From Streptococcus oralis subsp. tigurinus AZ_3a (GTDB taxonomy: Bacteria; Bacillota; Bacilli; Lactobacillales; Streptococcaceae), in assembly GCA_000344275.1 (NCBI GenBank), contig AORU01000013.1:1-57202 (forward strand): 57,202 nt of DNA, given 5' to 3'. Every line of letters starts with the position of its first letter. Position 1 is the first letter of the stretch. Both the position numbers and the translations under genes were made by a program. Below, piece by piece: positions 32,405-42,328 of the stretch. The notes under the pieces were generated by a model. The model was not told the origin of the DNA. It saw nothing but the letters and a program-made list of their open reading frames with translations, and ran no database searches.

Positions 32405-33112
32405 ATGATCTATGCAGGAATCCTAGCCGGAGGAACTGGCACACGCATGGGAATCAGTAATTTACCAAAACAATTCTTGGAGTTGGGTGATCGTCCTATT
32501 TTGATCCACACAATTGAAAAATTTGTTTTGGAACCAAGTATTGAAAAAATTGTAGTTGGAGTTCATGGAGATTGGGTATCTCATGCTGAGGACTTGGTTG
32601 ACAAGTATCTTTCTCTTCACAAGGATCGCATCATCATCACCAAGGGTGGTGCTGATCGCAATACCAGTATCGAGAAAATTATTGAGGCTATTGATGCCTA
32701 TCGTCCAATCACTCCAGAAGATATTGTGATTACGCATGACTCTGTTCGTCCTTTTATCACACTTCGCATGATTCAGGACAATATCAAACTGGCCCAAAAT
32801 CATGATGCGGTTGACACAGTAGTAGAAGCAGTTGATACCATTGTTGAAAGTACCAATGGCCAATTTATCACGGATATTCCAAATCGTGCTCATCTTTATC
32901 AAGGTCAAACACCTCAGACTTTCCGTTGCAAGGATTTCATGGATTTGTATGGTTCTCTATCTGATCAAGAAAAGGAAATCCTAACAGATGCATGTAAGAT
33001 TTTTGTTATCAAAGGGAAAGACGTTGCTCTAGCTAAAGGGGAATATTCAAACCTTAAAATCACAACTGTAACAGATTTGAAAATCGCGAAAAGCATGATT
33101 GAGAAAGACTAA
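32405..33112 (+). CDS. tarI: Ribitol-5-phosphate cytidylyltransferase TarI (IspD-like)
   Basis: A 235-residue nucleotidyltransferase of the IspD/TarI family with the CTP-binding motif AGGTGTRMGISNLPKQFL. It would make CDP-ribitol for teichoic acid together with TarJ. Assignment as TarI rather than IspD comes from its operon with tarJ and the lic genes, as in pneumococcus. AAGGAG SD. First gene of the five-gene operon. Confidence 0.92.
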   Translation: MIYAGILAGGTGTRMGISNLPKQFLELGDRPILIHTIEKFVLEPSIEKIVVGVHGDWVSHAEDLVDKYLSLHKDRIIITKGGADRNTSIEKIIEAIDAYRPITPEDIVITHDSVRPFITLRMIQDNIKLAQNHDAVDTVVEAVDTIVESTNGQFITDIPNRAHLYQGQTPQTFRCKDFMDLYGSLSDQEKEILTDACKIFVIKGKDVALAKGEYSNLKITTVTDLKIAKSMIEKD

Positions 33113-33116
33113 GGCT

Positions 33117-34139
33117 ATGATTAATCAAATTTATCAACTGACAAAACCAAAGTTTATCAATGTAAAATACCAAGAAGAGGACATTGATCAGGAGAATCAT
33201 ATCCTTATTCGTCCAAATTATATGGCGGTTTGTCATGCAGATCAACGTTATTATCAAGGGAAACGCGATCCAAAGATATTGGCTAAAAAGCTTCCTATGG
33301 CTATGATTCACGAGTCTTGTGGAACTGTTATTTCAGATCCAACTGGGACTTATGAAGTCGGTCAAAAGGTAGTTATGATTCCAAATCAACCGCCTATGCA
33401 GAGTGACAAGGAATTCTACGAGAACTACATGACAGGGACCTACTTCCTATCTAGTGGTTATGATGGCTTTATGCGAGAATTTGTCTCTCTTCCCAAAGAC
33501 CGAGTTGTTTCTTATAATGACATTGAGGACACAGTTGCAGCCATTACCGAGTTTGTAAGTGTTGGTATGCATGCTATGGATCGTTTCTTGCATCTCGCTC
33601 ATAGCAAGCGAGAACGCATCGCTGTTATTGGAGATGGTAGTTTGGCCTTTGTGGTTGCAAATATTATCAATTATACTTTGCCAGAAGCAGAGATTATTGT
33701 CATTGGTCGCCATTGGGAAAAATTGGAGCTCTTCTCTTTTGCAAAAGAGTGCTATATTACGGATAATATCCCAGAGGATTTGACCTTTGATCATGGATTT
33801 GAGTGTTGCGGTGGTGATGGTACAGGTCCAGCTATCAATGATCTGATTCGTTATATTCGTCCACAGGGAACGATTCTCATGATGGGAGTCAGTGAATACA
33901 AGGTCAATATCAATACGCGAGATGCTTTGGAAAAAGGATTGTTATTAGTAGGTTCATCTCGCTCAGGACGCGTCGATTTTGAGAAGGCCATTCAAATGAT
34001 GGAAGTCAAAAAGTTTGCGAATCGTCTAAAGAATATCCTTTATGTTGAAGAACCAGTGAGAGAAATCAAGGACATTCACCGTGTCTTTGCTACAGACCTT
34101 AATACTGCTTTTAAAACAGTATTTAAGTGGGAAGTGTAG
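33117..34139 (+). CDS. tarJ: Ribulose-5-phosphate reductase TarJ
   Basis: A 340-residue zinc-type alcohol dehydrogenase relative that reduces ribulose-5-P to ribitol-5-P with NADPH. The catalytic zinc site includes CHADQRYYQG and HESCG; the cofactor region is VIGDGSLAFVVANI. The ATG at 33117 starts 4 bases after the tarI stop; an upstream TTG inside tarI is rejected. Its product feeds TarI. Confidence 0.92.
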   Translation: MINQIYQLTKPKFINVKYQEEDIDQENHILIRPNYMAVCHADQRYYQGKRDPKILAKKLPMAMIHESCGTVISDPTGTYEVGQKVVMIPNQPPMQSDKEFYENYMTGTYFLSSGYDGFMREFVSLPKDRVVSYNDIEDTVAAITEFVSVGMHAMDRFLHLAHSKRERIAVIGDGSLAFVVANIINYTLPEAEIIVIGRHWEKLELFSFAKECYITDNIPEDLTFDHGFECCGGDGTGPAINDLIRYIRPQGTILMMGVSEYKVNINTRDALEKGLLLVGSSRSGRVDFEKAIQMMEVKKFANRLKNILYVEEPVREIKDIHRVFATDLNTAFKTVFKWEV

Positions 34140-34155
34140 AAGATGGAGGTTAATT

Positions 34156-35013
34156 GTGGAGAAACTCATCAAAGAAAAAATTTCTTCTTTACTATCTGAT
34201 GAAGAGGAAGTACTCAGTGTTGAACAGCTGGGAGGCATGACCAACCAAAACTATTTGGTTAAAACAACCAACAAACAGTATATTGTGAAATTTTTTGGTA
34301 AAGGGACTGAAAAACTCATCAATCGTCAAAATGAAAAGTACAATCTTAAACTTTTAGAGGATTTAGATTTAGATGTCAAAAATTATCTCTTTGATATTGA
34401 GTCAGGGATCAAAGTAAATGAATACATCGAATCAGCAGTAACTCTTGATTCAACATCAATTAAGTCCAAGTTTGAAAAGATTGCACCAATTTTACAAACC
34501 ATTCACGCTTCGGGGAAAGAATTAAGAGGAGAGTTTGCTCCTTTTGAGGAAATCAGAAAATATGAATCCTTAATTGAAGGAGCTGTCCCTTATGAAAACT
34601 ATGAAGCTGTAAGAAAAGATGTATTTTCACTAGAAAAGAGATTGGCTGATTTGGGTGTTGATAGAAAGTCCTGTCACATCGATTTGGTACCAGAAAACTT
34701 TATCGAGTCACCACAAGGTCGATTGTATTTGATTGACTGGGAATACTCTTCTATGAATGACCCGATGTGGGATTTGGCAGCTCTTTTCTTAGAGTCTGAA
34801 TTTACAAAGCAAGAGGAAGATGATTTCCTTTCCTACTATGAAAGTGATAAAACGCCTGTATCACGTGAGAAGATTCGTATCTATAAAATCTTGCAAGATA
34901 CTATCTGGAGTTTGTGGACAGTGTATAAAGAAGCTCAAGGAGCTGATTTTGGAGATTATGGTATCAACCGTTACCAAAGAGCTGTCGAAGGTTTGACTTA
35001 TTATGGAGGTTAG
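34156..35013 (+). CDS. licA: Choline kinase LicA
   Basis: A 285-residue choline/ethanolamine kinase. The kinase motifs are LGGMTNQNYLVKT near the N-terminus, the catalytic loop CHIDLVPENF (Asp and Asn) and the metal site LIDWEY. It phosphorylates imported choline, the first step toward phosphocholine on teichoic acids. The start is GTG at 34156, 7 bases after GGAGG; no ATG fits. Overlap with its neighbours is minimal. Confidence 0.93.
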   Translation: MEKLIKEKISSLLSDEEEVLSVEQLGGMTNQNYLVKTTNKQYIVKFFGKGTEKLINRQNEKYNLKLLEDLDLDVKNYLFDIESGIKVNEYIESAVTLDSTSIKSKFEKIAPILQTIHASGKELRGEFAPFEEIRKYESLIEGAVPYENYEAVRKDVFSLEKRLADLGVDRKSCHIDLVPENFIESPQGRLYLIDWEYSSMNDPMWDLAALFLESEFTKQEEDDFLSYYESDKTPVSREKIRIYKILQDTIWSLWTVYKEAQGADFGDYGINRYQRAVEGLTYYGG

Positions 35014-35014
35014 G

Positions 35015-35893
35015 ATGAAGAATAAAAATGGTGTTTCCTTTGGTCTGCTCTCTGGTATCTTCTGGGGATTAGGTCTAACGATTAGTGCTTATATCTTTTC
35101 AATTTTTACAAATCTTTCGCCTTTTGTGGTGGCTGCTGCTCATGATTTCTTGAGTATCTTTATTTTGTTAGCTTTTCTTTTGGTAAAAGAAGGAAAAGTT
35201 CGCCTCTCGATTTTCTTAAATATTCGAAATGTAAGTGTTATTATCGGAGCTTTACTAGCAGGACCAATAGGTATGCAGGCCAATCTTTATGCGGTTAAAT
35301 ATATCGGTAGTTCTCTAGCTTCATCTGTATCGGCTATTTACCCAGCAGTTTCAGTTTTGCTCGCCTTCTTTATTTTGAAACACAAGGTTTCAAAGAATAC
35401 AGTATTCGGTGTTTTCTTGATTATTGCAGCGATCATCGCTCAAACCTACAAGGTTGAACAAGTAAACTCGTTTTACATTGGAATTCTTTGTGCTCTTATC
35501 TGTGCCATTGCCTGGGGGAGTGAAAGTGTTCTCAGCTCCTACGCCATGGAAAGTGATTTAAGTGAAATTGAAGCCTTGTTAATCCGACAAGTAACCTCAT
35601 TCTTGTCCTATCTTGTGATTGTGCTCTTTTCTCACCATTCATTTGCAGAAGTGGCAGATGGGCAGTTACTAGGCCTCTTGCTTGTCTTTGCGGCCTTTGA
35701 TATGATTTCCTACTTAGCTTATTATATCGCCATTAATCGTTTGCAACCTGCGAAAGCAACAGGTTTGAATGTGAGCTATGTAGTTTGGACTGTCCTATTT
35801 GCAGCTGTTTTCTTAGGTGCACCGCTAGATATGCTGACAATTATCACTTCACTTATTGTTATGGCTGGTGTTTATATTATTATTAAAGAATAA
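35015..35893 (+). CDS. licB: Choline transporter LicB (EamA/DMT family)
   Basis: A 292-residue permease with ten transmembrane helices in two EamA repeats (VSFGLLSGIFWGLGL and FYIGILCALICAIAWGSES begin the halves). LicB is the choline uptake protein of pneumococcus. The start at 35015 uses a GGAGG located in the last codons of licA, so translation is coupled. Confidence 0.92.
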   Translation: MKNKNGVSFGLLSGIFWGLGLTISAYIFSIFTNLSPFVVAAAHDFLSIFILLAFLLVKEGKVRLSIFLNIRNVSVIIGALLAGPIGMQANLYAVKYIGSSLASSVSAIYPAVSVLLAFFILKHKVSKNTVFGVFLIIAAIIAQTYKVEQVNSFYIGILCALICAIAWGSESVLSSYAMESDLSEIEALLIRQVTSFLSYLVIVLFSHHSFAEVADGQLLGLLLVFAAFDMISYLAYYIAINRLQPAKATGLNVSYVVWTVLFAAVFLGAPLDMLTIITSLIVMAGVYIIIKE

Positions 35894-35904
35894 AGGAGAT
35901 TCAT

Positions 35905-36594
35905 GTGAAAGCGATTATTTTAGCAGCGGGATTAGGAACTCGTCTGCGCCCTATGACTGAAAATACCCCAAAAGCTTTGGTTAAGGTTAATCAAAAACCT
36001 TTGGTAGAATACCAAATCGAGTTTTTGAAAGAGAGAGAAATTGATGAGATTATCATCGTTGTCGGTTACCTCAAAGAACAATTTGACTACCTAAAAGAAA
36101 AATATGGTGTCCGTTTAGTCTTTAACGACAAGTATGCTGATTACAATAACTTTTACTCACTTTATCTAGTAAAAGAAGATTTGGCTAACAGCTACGTCAT
36201 CGATGCAGATAACTATCTTTTCAAAAATATGTTTCGAAACGATCTTAAACGTTCTACCTATTTTAGCGTTTATCGTGAAGACTGTACGAACGAGTGGTTC
36301 TTGGTTTACGGTGATGACTACAAGGTCCAAGACATTATTGTTGACAGCAAAGCTGGTCGCATTTTGAGTGGGGTTTCATTCTGGGATGCTCCAACTGCTG
36401 AGAAGATTGTTGGCTTTATTGACAAAGCATATGCAAGTGGTGAATTTGTAGATCTCTACTGGGACAACATGGTTAAGGATAATATCAAAGAATTGGATGT
36501 CTATGTTGAAGAATTAGAAGACAATAGCATTTATGAAATTGATAGTGTAAAAGATTACCATAAGTTAGAAGAGATTTTATCTACTATTGAGTAA
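35905..36594 (+). CDS. licC: CTP:phosphocholine cytidylyltransferase LicC
   Basis: A 229-residue sugar-nucleotidyltransferase-like enzyme that makes CDP-choline, the donor for LicD transferases. N-terminal signature MKAIILAAGLGTRLRPMTEN. The start codon is GTG at 35905; an ATG two bases upstream is out of frame and meets TGA at once. licD genes are not in this window. Last gene of the operon, followed by a strong terminator. Confidence 0.94.
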   Translation: MKAIILAAGLGTRLRPMTENTPKALVKVNQKPLVEYQIEFLKEREIDEIIIVVGYLKEQFDYLKEKYGVRLVFNDKYADYNNFYSLYLVKEDLANSYVIDADNYLFKNMFRNDLKRSTYFSVYREDCTNEWFLVYGDDYKVQDIIVDSKAGRILSGVSFWDAPTAEKIVGFIDKAYASGEFVDLYWDNMVKDNIKELDVYVEELEDNSIYEIDSVKDYHKLEEILSTIE

Positions 36595-36602
36595 GGAAAG
36601 AG

Positions 36603-36627
36603 AAGAAGGCTTGAGCCTTCTTTTTTT
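36603..36627 (+). terminator. Terminator of the tarIJ-licABC operon
   Basis: An 8-bp stem AAGAAGGC/GCCTTCTT with loop TTGA, followed by T. Confidence 0.9.
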
Positions 36628-36697
36628 GTAGATTTTAAAACAGAAATGTTTGATATTGATTATATTCTTGAAACAAAACAAAAATTACAAAAAAATG

Positions 36698-36747
36698 AAC
36701 AAAATAAAACAAAAAATATTGACAACGATTTCATATAGTGTTATACT
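36698..36747 (+). promoter_or_regulatory. Promoter and A/C-rich putative operator of the galactitol-type PTS operon
   Basis: TTGACA (36719-36724) and TATACT (36742-36747) with a 17-base spacer. Just upstream, 36698-36715 (AACAAAATAAAACAAAAA) is repeated exactly upstream of the lacR gene (50796-50813), so it may be a DeoR/LacR-type operator. Confidence 0.6.
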
Positions 36748-36784
36748 TATACCATAAAAGATAATTGAAAGAAGGGAAAAGGTT

Positions 36785-37261
36785 ATGGGATTAGATCATT
36801 TCTTTGACAAAAACCTGGTGTTTTGCTTAGAAGCGGATAATCAAGAACAACTTTTTAATCAGGTGGCAACCTTATTGGAAGAACGAGACATCGTGACTCC
36901 AACTTATCGTGAAGCCTTGATCGCGCGTGAGAAGTCATTTCCAACTGGTTTAGATATGGAATTTTTGGGGAAAGATTTACCAAATGTGGCTATTCCTCAT
37001 ACAGATATTGTTCATAATCTAGCTGAGAAAGTAGTGGTTGTTCGATTAGAAAAACCAGTAACTTTTCACAACATGATTGCTCCTGATAGAGAGGTTGAAG
37101 TTTCACTGCTCTTCTTTATCATTAACAACTCAAGTTCAAGTCAAACGAATATTCTGGCTCAGTTGATGGATTTCTTTACAGGGAAGGATCATCTAGAAGA
37201 TTTATCAAAAATTTCTGAACCAGAAAAACTTTATGCTTATATTGCTGAAGCAACAGCTTAA
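36785..37261 (+). CDS. gatA: PTS system IIA component (galactitol/fructose type)
   Basis: A 158-residue EIIA of the mannitol-fructose/galactitol superfamily. The phospho-acceptor is His72 in NVAIPHTD. It takes phosphate from HPr (ptsH, also in this window) and passes it to the IIB below. It begins a IIA-IIB-IIC operon preceding the tagatose pathway, so the substrate is probably galactose or a galactose derivative (inference). Confidence 0.88.
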   Translation: MGLDHFFDKNLVFCLEADNQEQLFNQVATLLEERDIVTPTYREALIAREKSFPTGLDMEFLGKDLPNVAIPHTDIVHNLAEKVVVVRLEKPVTFHNMIAPDREVEVSLLFFIINNSSSSQTNILAQLMDFFTGKDHLEDLSKISEPEKLYAYIAEATA

Positions 37262-37298
37262 TCTTGTATATTAAAATATAAAATTGGAGGAAATCCAA

Positions 37299-37604
37299 AT
37301 GATTAAAATTCTTGCTGCCTGCGGTGCAGGTGTTAACTCAAGTCACCAAATTAAAAGTGCTCTAGAAGAAGAACTCTCAAATCGTGGTTATGACGTTCAC
37401 TGTGATGCCGTCATGGTGAAAGATGTAAACGAAGACCTTATCAAGGGCTACGATATTTTTACTCCAATCGCTGCAACTGACCTTGGTTTTGAACCAGGAA
37501 TTCCAGTAATTGAAGCTGGACCAATCTTGTTCCGTATTCCAGCGATGAGTGCTCCAGTATTTGACAATATTGAAGCAGCTATCAAAGAACATGGACTAAG
37601 CTAA
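37299..37604 (+). CDS. gatB: PTS system IIB component (galactitol type)
   Basis: A 101-residue EIIB with the active-site Cys8 in KILAACGAGVNSS, the galactitol-family pattern. The ATG at 37299 follows GGAGG; a TTG five codons upstream is part of the SD. It links IIA and IIC. Confidence 0.9.
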   Translation: MIKILAACGAGVNSSHQIKSALEEELSNRGYDVHCDAVMVKDVNEDLIKGYDIFTPIAATDLGFEPGIPVIEAGPILFRIPAMSAPVFDNIEAAIKEHGLS

Positions 37605-37659
37605 TTTATCCTTTATCTTGTTAACATTCATATAACTTAGAAAAACGGGAGGAACTATT

Positions 37660-39135
37660 ATGGATGTCATTATCAATCTGGCCAACGATATCTTCAAACC
37701 TATCTTGGCTATGGGTGGCCCTATCATCATGCTGATCATTTTGACAGTATTGGCCCTACTTTTTGGAGTGAAATTCTCCAAAGCGCTTGAAGGTGGTATC
37801 AAACTTGCCATCGCCCTTACTGGTATCGGTGCCATCATCGGTATGCTCAATGGAGCTTTCTCAGCATCACTTGCGAAATTCGTTGAAAACACTGGTATCC
37901 AATTGAACATCACCGACGTTGGTTGGGCACCACTTGCTACCATCACTTGGGGATCTGCTTGGACACTTTACTTCTTGCTTGTAATGTTGATTGTCAACGT
38001 TGTGATGCTTGCAATGAAGAAAACAGACACACTTGACGTTGATATCTTCGATATCTGGCACTTGTCAATCACTGGTCTTTTGATCAAATGGTACGCAGAC
38101 AACAATGGAGTTAGCCAAGGGGTTTCACTTTTCATCGCAACTGCAGCAGTTGTCCTTGTAGGTATTTTGAAAATCATCAACTCTGACTTGATGAAACCAA
38201 CATTCGACGACCTTCTTAACGCACCAAGTTCATCTCCAATGACTTCAACTCACATGAACTACATGATGAACCCAGTTATCATGGTTTTGGATAAGATTTT
38301 TGATAAAGTATTGCCTGGTCTTGATAAATACGACTTTGACGCTGCAAAATTGAACAAAAAAATCGGTTTCTGGGGATCTAAATTCTTCATCGGTTTCATT
38401 CTTGGTATCGTTATCGGTTTGATGGGAACTCCACATCCAGTTGCTGGAGTAGAAGAAGCAGCATCTTGGGAACTTGTTATTAAAGGTTGGTTGAGCCTTG
38501 GTTTGACTGCCGGTGTCTGCTTGGAGCTCTTCTCACTTATCGGATCATGGTTCATCGCAGCCGTAGAACCACTTTCACAAGGTATTACAAACGTTGCTAC
38601 TAAACGTCTTCAAGGACGTAAATTCAACATCGGTCTTGACTGGCCTTTCATCGCTGGTCGTGCTGAAATCTGGGCTTGTGCCAACGTACTTGCTCCAATC
38701 ATGCTAGTAGAAGCTGTACTTCTTTCTAAAGTCGGAAATGGTATCTTGCCACTTGCAGGTATCATCGCAATGGGTGTAACTCCAGCTCTCTTGGTAGTTA
38801 CTCGTGGTAAGTTGCTCCGTATGATCATCTTCGGAACACTCTTGTTGCCACTCTTCCTTCTTTCAGGTACACTTATTGCACCATTTGCAACTGAACTTGC
38901 TAAAGGTGTGGGTGCCTTCCCAGAAGGTGTGAGTCAAACTCAATTGATTACTCACTCAACTCTTGAAGGACCAATCGAAAAACTTCTTGGTTGGGCAATT
39001 GGTAATGCCACAACAGGTGATATTAAAGCAATCCTTGGCGCAGTAGTCTTCCTTGTATTCTATGTAGGTATCTTTGCTTGGTATAGAAAACAAATGATTA
39101 AACGTAACGAAGAATATGCAGCAAATGCTAAATAA
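37660..39135 (+). CDS. gatC: PTS system IIC component (galactitol type, GatC)
   Basis: A 491-residue polytopic permease of the galactitol IIC family (about ten to twelve helices; MDVIINLANDIFKPILAMGG at the start, GWAPLATITWGSAWTLYFLL, NIGLDWPFIAGRAEIWACAN). Codon use is strongly biased to C-ending optimal codons, as expected for a highly expressed gene. A hairpin with a T-run follows, which limits read-through into lacX. Confidence 0.92.
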   Translation: MDVIINLANDIFKPILAMGGPIIMLIILTVLALLFGVKFSKALEGGIKLAIALTGIGAIIGMLNGAFSASLAKFVENTGIQLNITDVGWAPLATITWGSAWTLYFLLVMLIVNVVMLAMKKTDTLDVDIFDIWHLSITGLLIKWYADNNGVSQGVSLFIATAAVVLVGILKIINSDLMKPTFDDLLNAPSSSPMTSTHMNYMMNPVIMVLDKIFDKVLPGLDKYDFDAAKLNKKIGFWGSKFFIGFILGIVIGLMGTPHPVAGVEEAASWELVIKGWLSLGLTAGVCLELFSLIGSWFIAAVEPLSQGITNVATKRLQGRKFNIGLDWPFIAGRAEIWACANVLAPIMLVEAVLLSKVGNGILPLAGIIAMGVTPALLVVTRGKLLRMIIFGTLLLPLFLLSGTLIAPFATELAKGVGAFPEGVSQTQLITHSTLEGPIEKLLGWAIGNATTGDIKAILGAVVFLVFYVGIFAWYRKQMIKRNEEYAANAK

Positions 39136-39161
39136 TTCGCTCCTATAAAATGTAAATTGTG

Positions 39162-39210
39162 AAAACTAGGTTGTCAGTTTCCTAATGGGGAGTGACAGCC
39201 TAGTTTTTTT
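39162..39210 (+). terminator. Terminator/attenuator between gatC and lacX
   Basis: AAAACTAGG (39162-39170) pairs with CCTAGTTTT (39199-39207), with an inner TGTCA/TGACA stem, followed by a T-run. Confidence 0.8.
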
Positions 39211-39238
39211 ATAAACTATCAAGAAATCGGAGAAAATA

Positions 39239-40135
39239 ATGGTAATTGAAATAAAATCAGAGCAATTGACGGTCCAATTTAAAACTTTTGGTGGTGCTTT
39301 GTCGTCTATTAAGGATCGAGATGGCGTTGAGTAATTGTGGCAGGGAGATGCCACCTATTGGAGTGGGCAAGCTCCAGTACTTTTCCCAATCTGTGGCTCT
39401 TTAAGAGAAGATACAGCCTTCTACAGTCATGCAGATGGAACGGAGACGAAAGGAAACATTCCTCGTCATGGTTTGGTCCGTAAAAAAGATTTTGAATTAG
39501 TTGATCAAACAGAAAACAGCGTAACCTTTGCGATCGAAGATGATGAGAATACTTATCAAAACTATCCTTATCATTTTCGACTTGAAATCACTTATAGGGT
39601 TACTGGCAAGACCGTTCGTACCCAATACAAGGTTTTCAATAGAGAAACTAGCAAGGTCATGCCATACTTTATCGGAGGACATCCAGGGTTTAATTGCCCT
39701 CTGCTAGATGGCGAAACTTATGAAGACTACTATTTAGAGTTTGAGAAAGAAGAGACTTGCTCTGTTCCGCGTCCATTCCCAGAAACAGGAATGTTAGACT
39801 TCCAAGATAGAAGTCCATGGTTGGATTCACAAAAGGAAGTGGATCTCAGTTACGATCTGTTTCGTGTTGATGCAGTGACTTTGGATGAGTTGCAATCTAG
39901 AACAATTGCCCTTCGTTCTCGTAAGAATGAGAAGGGATTAAAAGTACACTTCCAAGAGTTCTCAAATCTCATCATTTGGTCAACTTTGAATAAGGGACCT
40001 TTTATAGCGTTCGAACCATGGTCTGGCTTGTCAACGTCCCTTGAAGAAGGGGATCATTTAGAAGATAAGAAAAACGTTCGTCTCTTAGAAGCTGGTCAAG
40101 TAGATCAAATTGGCTTTGATATTGAAATATTTTAG
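39239..40135 (+). pseudogene. lacX: Aldose 1-epimerase LacX, interrupted by an in-frame stop
   Basis: Read from the ATG at 39239 (SD GGAG), the frame gives an N-terminus MVIEIKSEQLTVQFKTFGGA and continues as a 298-codon aldose 1-epimerase, but codon 32 is TAA (39332-39334), between DGVE and LWQGD. The expected residue is probably Tyr, so a single base change explains it. After the stop the frame is open to 40135 with intact motifs (FPICGSL, IPRHGLVR, FIGGHPGFNC, FEPWSGLST). Galactose mutarotase function would be lost unless translation restarts at TTG 39335 or the stop is read through. Confidence 0.88.
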
Positions 40136-40149
40136 ATAAAAAACCACAA

Positions 40150-40230
40150 AAACAAACATTTGTTGTTGACTTTTTGTAAAAATAGGAGTATATTATGTTT
40201 GTAAACAACAAATGATGTTTATAACAAACA
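40150..40230 (+). promoter_or_regulatory. lacABCD promoter with flanking LacR-like operators
   Basis: TTGACT (40166-40171) and TATATT (40189-40194), spacer 17. AACAAACA-type repeats overlap the -35 (from about 40151) and the start site (TGTTTGTAAACA at 40196-40207, then TGTTTATAACAAACA). These resemble DeoR/LacR operators. The leader from here to lacA is about 215 bases with several short hairpins. Confidence 0.65.
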
Positions 40231-40415
40231 AATAATTACTTGTTATATTCTCTTTCGTGGAGACAGTTTGTTTCCAGGAAATTGATTTCTTGGATAAGGT
40301 GTTATTCATCTCATTCAATCAAATTTGTCACTAAACTGCTAGGAAGTCTTTTGTAGGTGAACTACCAGCTATAAAAGTCTTTACTAGCCTAGAAAAATAA
40401 AAAGGAGTAAACAAT

Positions 40416-40841
40416 ATGTCTATTGTTATCGGTGCAGATGCTGCAGGTTTGAGATTGAAAGAAGTTGTGAAGGACTTCTTGGAAAAAGAAAACTTCCACG
40501 TTGTGGATGTTACAGCTGAAGGTCAAGACTTTGTTGATGTGACTCTTGCCGTTGCTGCGGAAGTAAACAAAGAAGAACAAAACCTTGGCATCGTGATTGA
40601 TGCTTATGGAGCTGGTCCATTTATGGTTGCAACTAAAATCAAAGGAATGGTTGCTGCAGAAGTTTCAGATGAACGTTCAGCTTATATGACTCGTGGACAC
40701 AACAACTCACGTATGATCACTATGGGTGCAGAAATCGTTGGTGATGAATTGGCGAAAAACATTGCTAAAGGTTTTGTTAACGGTAAATACGACGGTGGTC
40801 GTCACCAAATTCGGGTCGATATGTTGAACAAAATGTGCTAA
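40416..40841 (+). CDS. lacA: Galactose-6-phosphate isomerase subunit LacA
   Basis: A 141-residue RpiB/LacA family protein, one half of the LacAB isomerase that converts galactose-6-P to tagatose-6-P. Motifs [18 protein letters not shown] and [19 protein letters not shown] are present. It begins the tagatose pathway cluster and is highly codon-optimised. Needs LacB for activity. Confidence 0.96.
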   Translation: MSIVIGADAAGLRLKEVVKDFLEKENFHVVDVTAEGQDFVDVTLAVAAEVNKEEQNLGIVIDAYGAGPFMVATKIKGMVAAEVSDERSAYMTRGHNNSRMITMGAEIVGDELAKNIAKGFVNGKYDGGRHQIRVDMLNKMC

Positions 40842-40871
40842 TTAGATTATAGTAAGAAAGGTAAAATAAAA

Positions 40872-41387
40872 ATGAGAATTGCAATTGGATGTGACCACAT
40901 CGTAACAGATGAAAAAATGGCGGTTTCAGAATTTTTGAAATCAAAAGGATATGAAGTCATTGACTTTGGTACCTATGACCACACACGTACTCACTACCCA
41001 ATCTTTGGTAAAAAAGTTGGTGAAGCCGTTACAAGCGGTCAAGCTGATCTTGGAGTATGTATCTGTGGTACTGGTGTTGGTATCAACAACGCTGTCAACA
41101 AAGTTCCAGGAGTTCGTTCTGCCTTGGTTCGTGATATGACAACAGCTCTTTATGCAAAAGAACAATTGAACGCCAACGTTATTGGTTTTGGTGGTAAAAT
41201 CACTGGTGAATTGCTCATGTGCGACATCATTGAAGCTTTCATCAATGCTGAATACAAACCATCAGAAGAAAACAAAAAATTGATTGCGAAAATCGAGCAC
41301 GTTGAAACTCACAATGCTCATCAAGCAGATGCAAACTTCTTTACAGAATTCCTTGAAAAATGGGATCGCGGTGAATACCACGACTAA
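40872..41387 (+). CDS. lacB: Galactose-6-phosphate isomerase subunit LacB
   Basis: A 171-residue partner of LacA. The catalytic Cys is in [16 protein letters not shown], and the start [16 protein letters not shown] is typical. The two subunits form a heteromultimer. It lies 30 bases after lacA. Confidence 0.97.
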   Translation: MRIAIGCDHIVTDEKMAVSEFLKSKGYEVIDFGTYDHTRTHYPIFGKKVGEAVTSGQADLGVCICGTGVGINNAVNKVPGVRSALVRDMTTALYAKEQLNANVIGFGGKITGELLMCDIIEAFINAEYKPSEENKKLIAKIEHVETHNAHQADANFFTEFLEKWDRGEYHD

Positions 41388-41397
41388 GAGGTGACGC

Positions 41398-42327
41398 ATG
41401 ATTTTAACAGTCACAATGAATCCATCCATTGATATTTCTTATCCTTTGGATGAATTAAAAATTGACACTGTCAACCGTGTGGTGGACGTGACCAAGACAG
41501 CCGGTGGTAAAGGTCTCAATGTTACACGAGTTCTTTCAGAATTTGGCGATTCTGTTGCTGCTACTGGTTTGGTCGGTGGTAAACTTGGAGAGTTTTTAGT
41601 AGAGCATATCGACGATAAAGTAACGAAACGTTTCTTCTCCATTCAAGGAGAGACTCGTAACTGTATCGCTATTCTACATGGTGACAACCAAACAGAAATC
41701 CTTGAAAAAGGGCCTGAAGTTCTGGAACAAGAAGGGCAAGACTTCTTGGTTCATTTCGAAAATCTTCTTGACACTGTGGAAGTAGTAGCCATCTCTGGTA
41801 GTCTGCCAGCTGGCCTTCCAGTTGACTACTATGCGAGCTTAGTAGAGCTTGCTAATCGCGCAGGAAAACCAGTTGTTCTGGACTGCTCAGGTGCTGCCCT
41901 TCAGGCGGTTCTTGAATCACCACATAAACCAACAGTAATTAAACCAAATAACGAAGAATTGTCTCAGCTTCTTGGGAAAGAAGTTTCTGAGGATTTGGAT
42001 GAATTAAAAGAAGTTCTTCAAGAGCCTCTATTTGCAGGGGTTGAGTGGATAATCGTTTCACTTGGTGCAAATGGTGCTTTTGCAAAACATGGTGACACTT
42101 TCTATAAAGTAGATATTCCTAGAATTCAGGTAGTCAATCCTGTTGGATCTGGAGATTCTACTGTGGCAGGGATTTCATCAGGACTTCTTCATAAGGAATC
42201 TGATCAAGAACTCCTCATCAAGGCAAATGTCCTTGGTATGCTTAATGCTCAAGAAAAGATGACAGGTCATGTCAATATGGCTAACTATCAAGCTCTATAT
42301 GATCAATTAATAGTAAAAGAGGTATAA
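41398..42327 (+). CDS. lacC: Tagatose-6-phosphate kinase LacC
   Basis: A 309-residue PfkB-family kinase that makes tagatose-1,6-bisphosphate. Signature motifs are [26 protein letters not shown] and the catalytic [12 protein letters not shown] (Asp). AGAGGTG SD. Between lacB and lacD with gaps of 10 and 1 bases. Confidence 0.97.
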   Translation: MILTVTMNPSIDISYPLDELKIDTVNRVVDVTKTAGGKGLNVTRVLSEFGDSVAATGLVGGKLGEFLVEHIDDKVTKRFFSIQGETRNCIAILHGDNQTEILEKGPEVLEQEGQDFLVHFENLLDTVEVVAISGSLPAGLPVDYYASLVELANRAGKPVVLDCSGAALQAVLESPHKPTVIKPNNEELSQLLGKEVSEDLDELKEVLQEPLFAGVEWIIVSLGANGAFAKHGDTFYKVDIPRIQVVNPVGSGDSTVAGISSGLLHKESDQELLIKANVLGMLNAQEKMTGHVNMANYQALYDQLIVKEV

Positions 42328-42328
42328 A

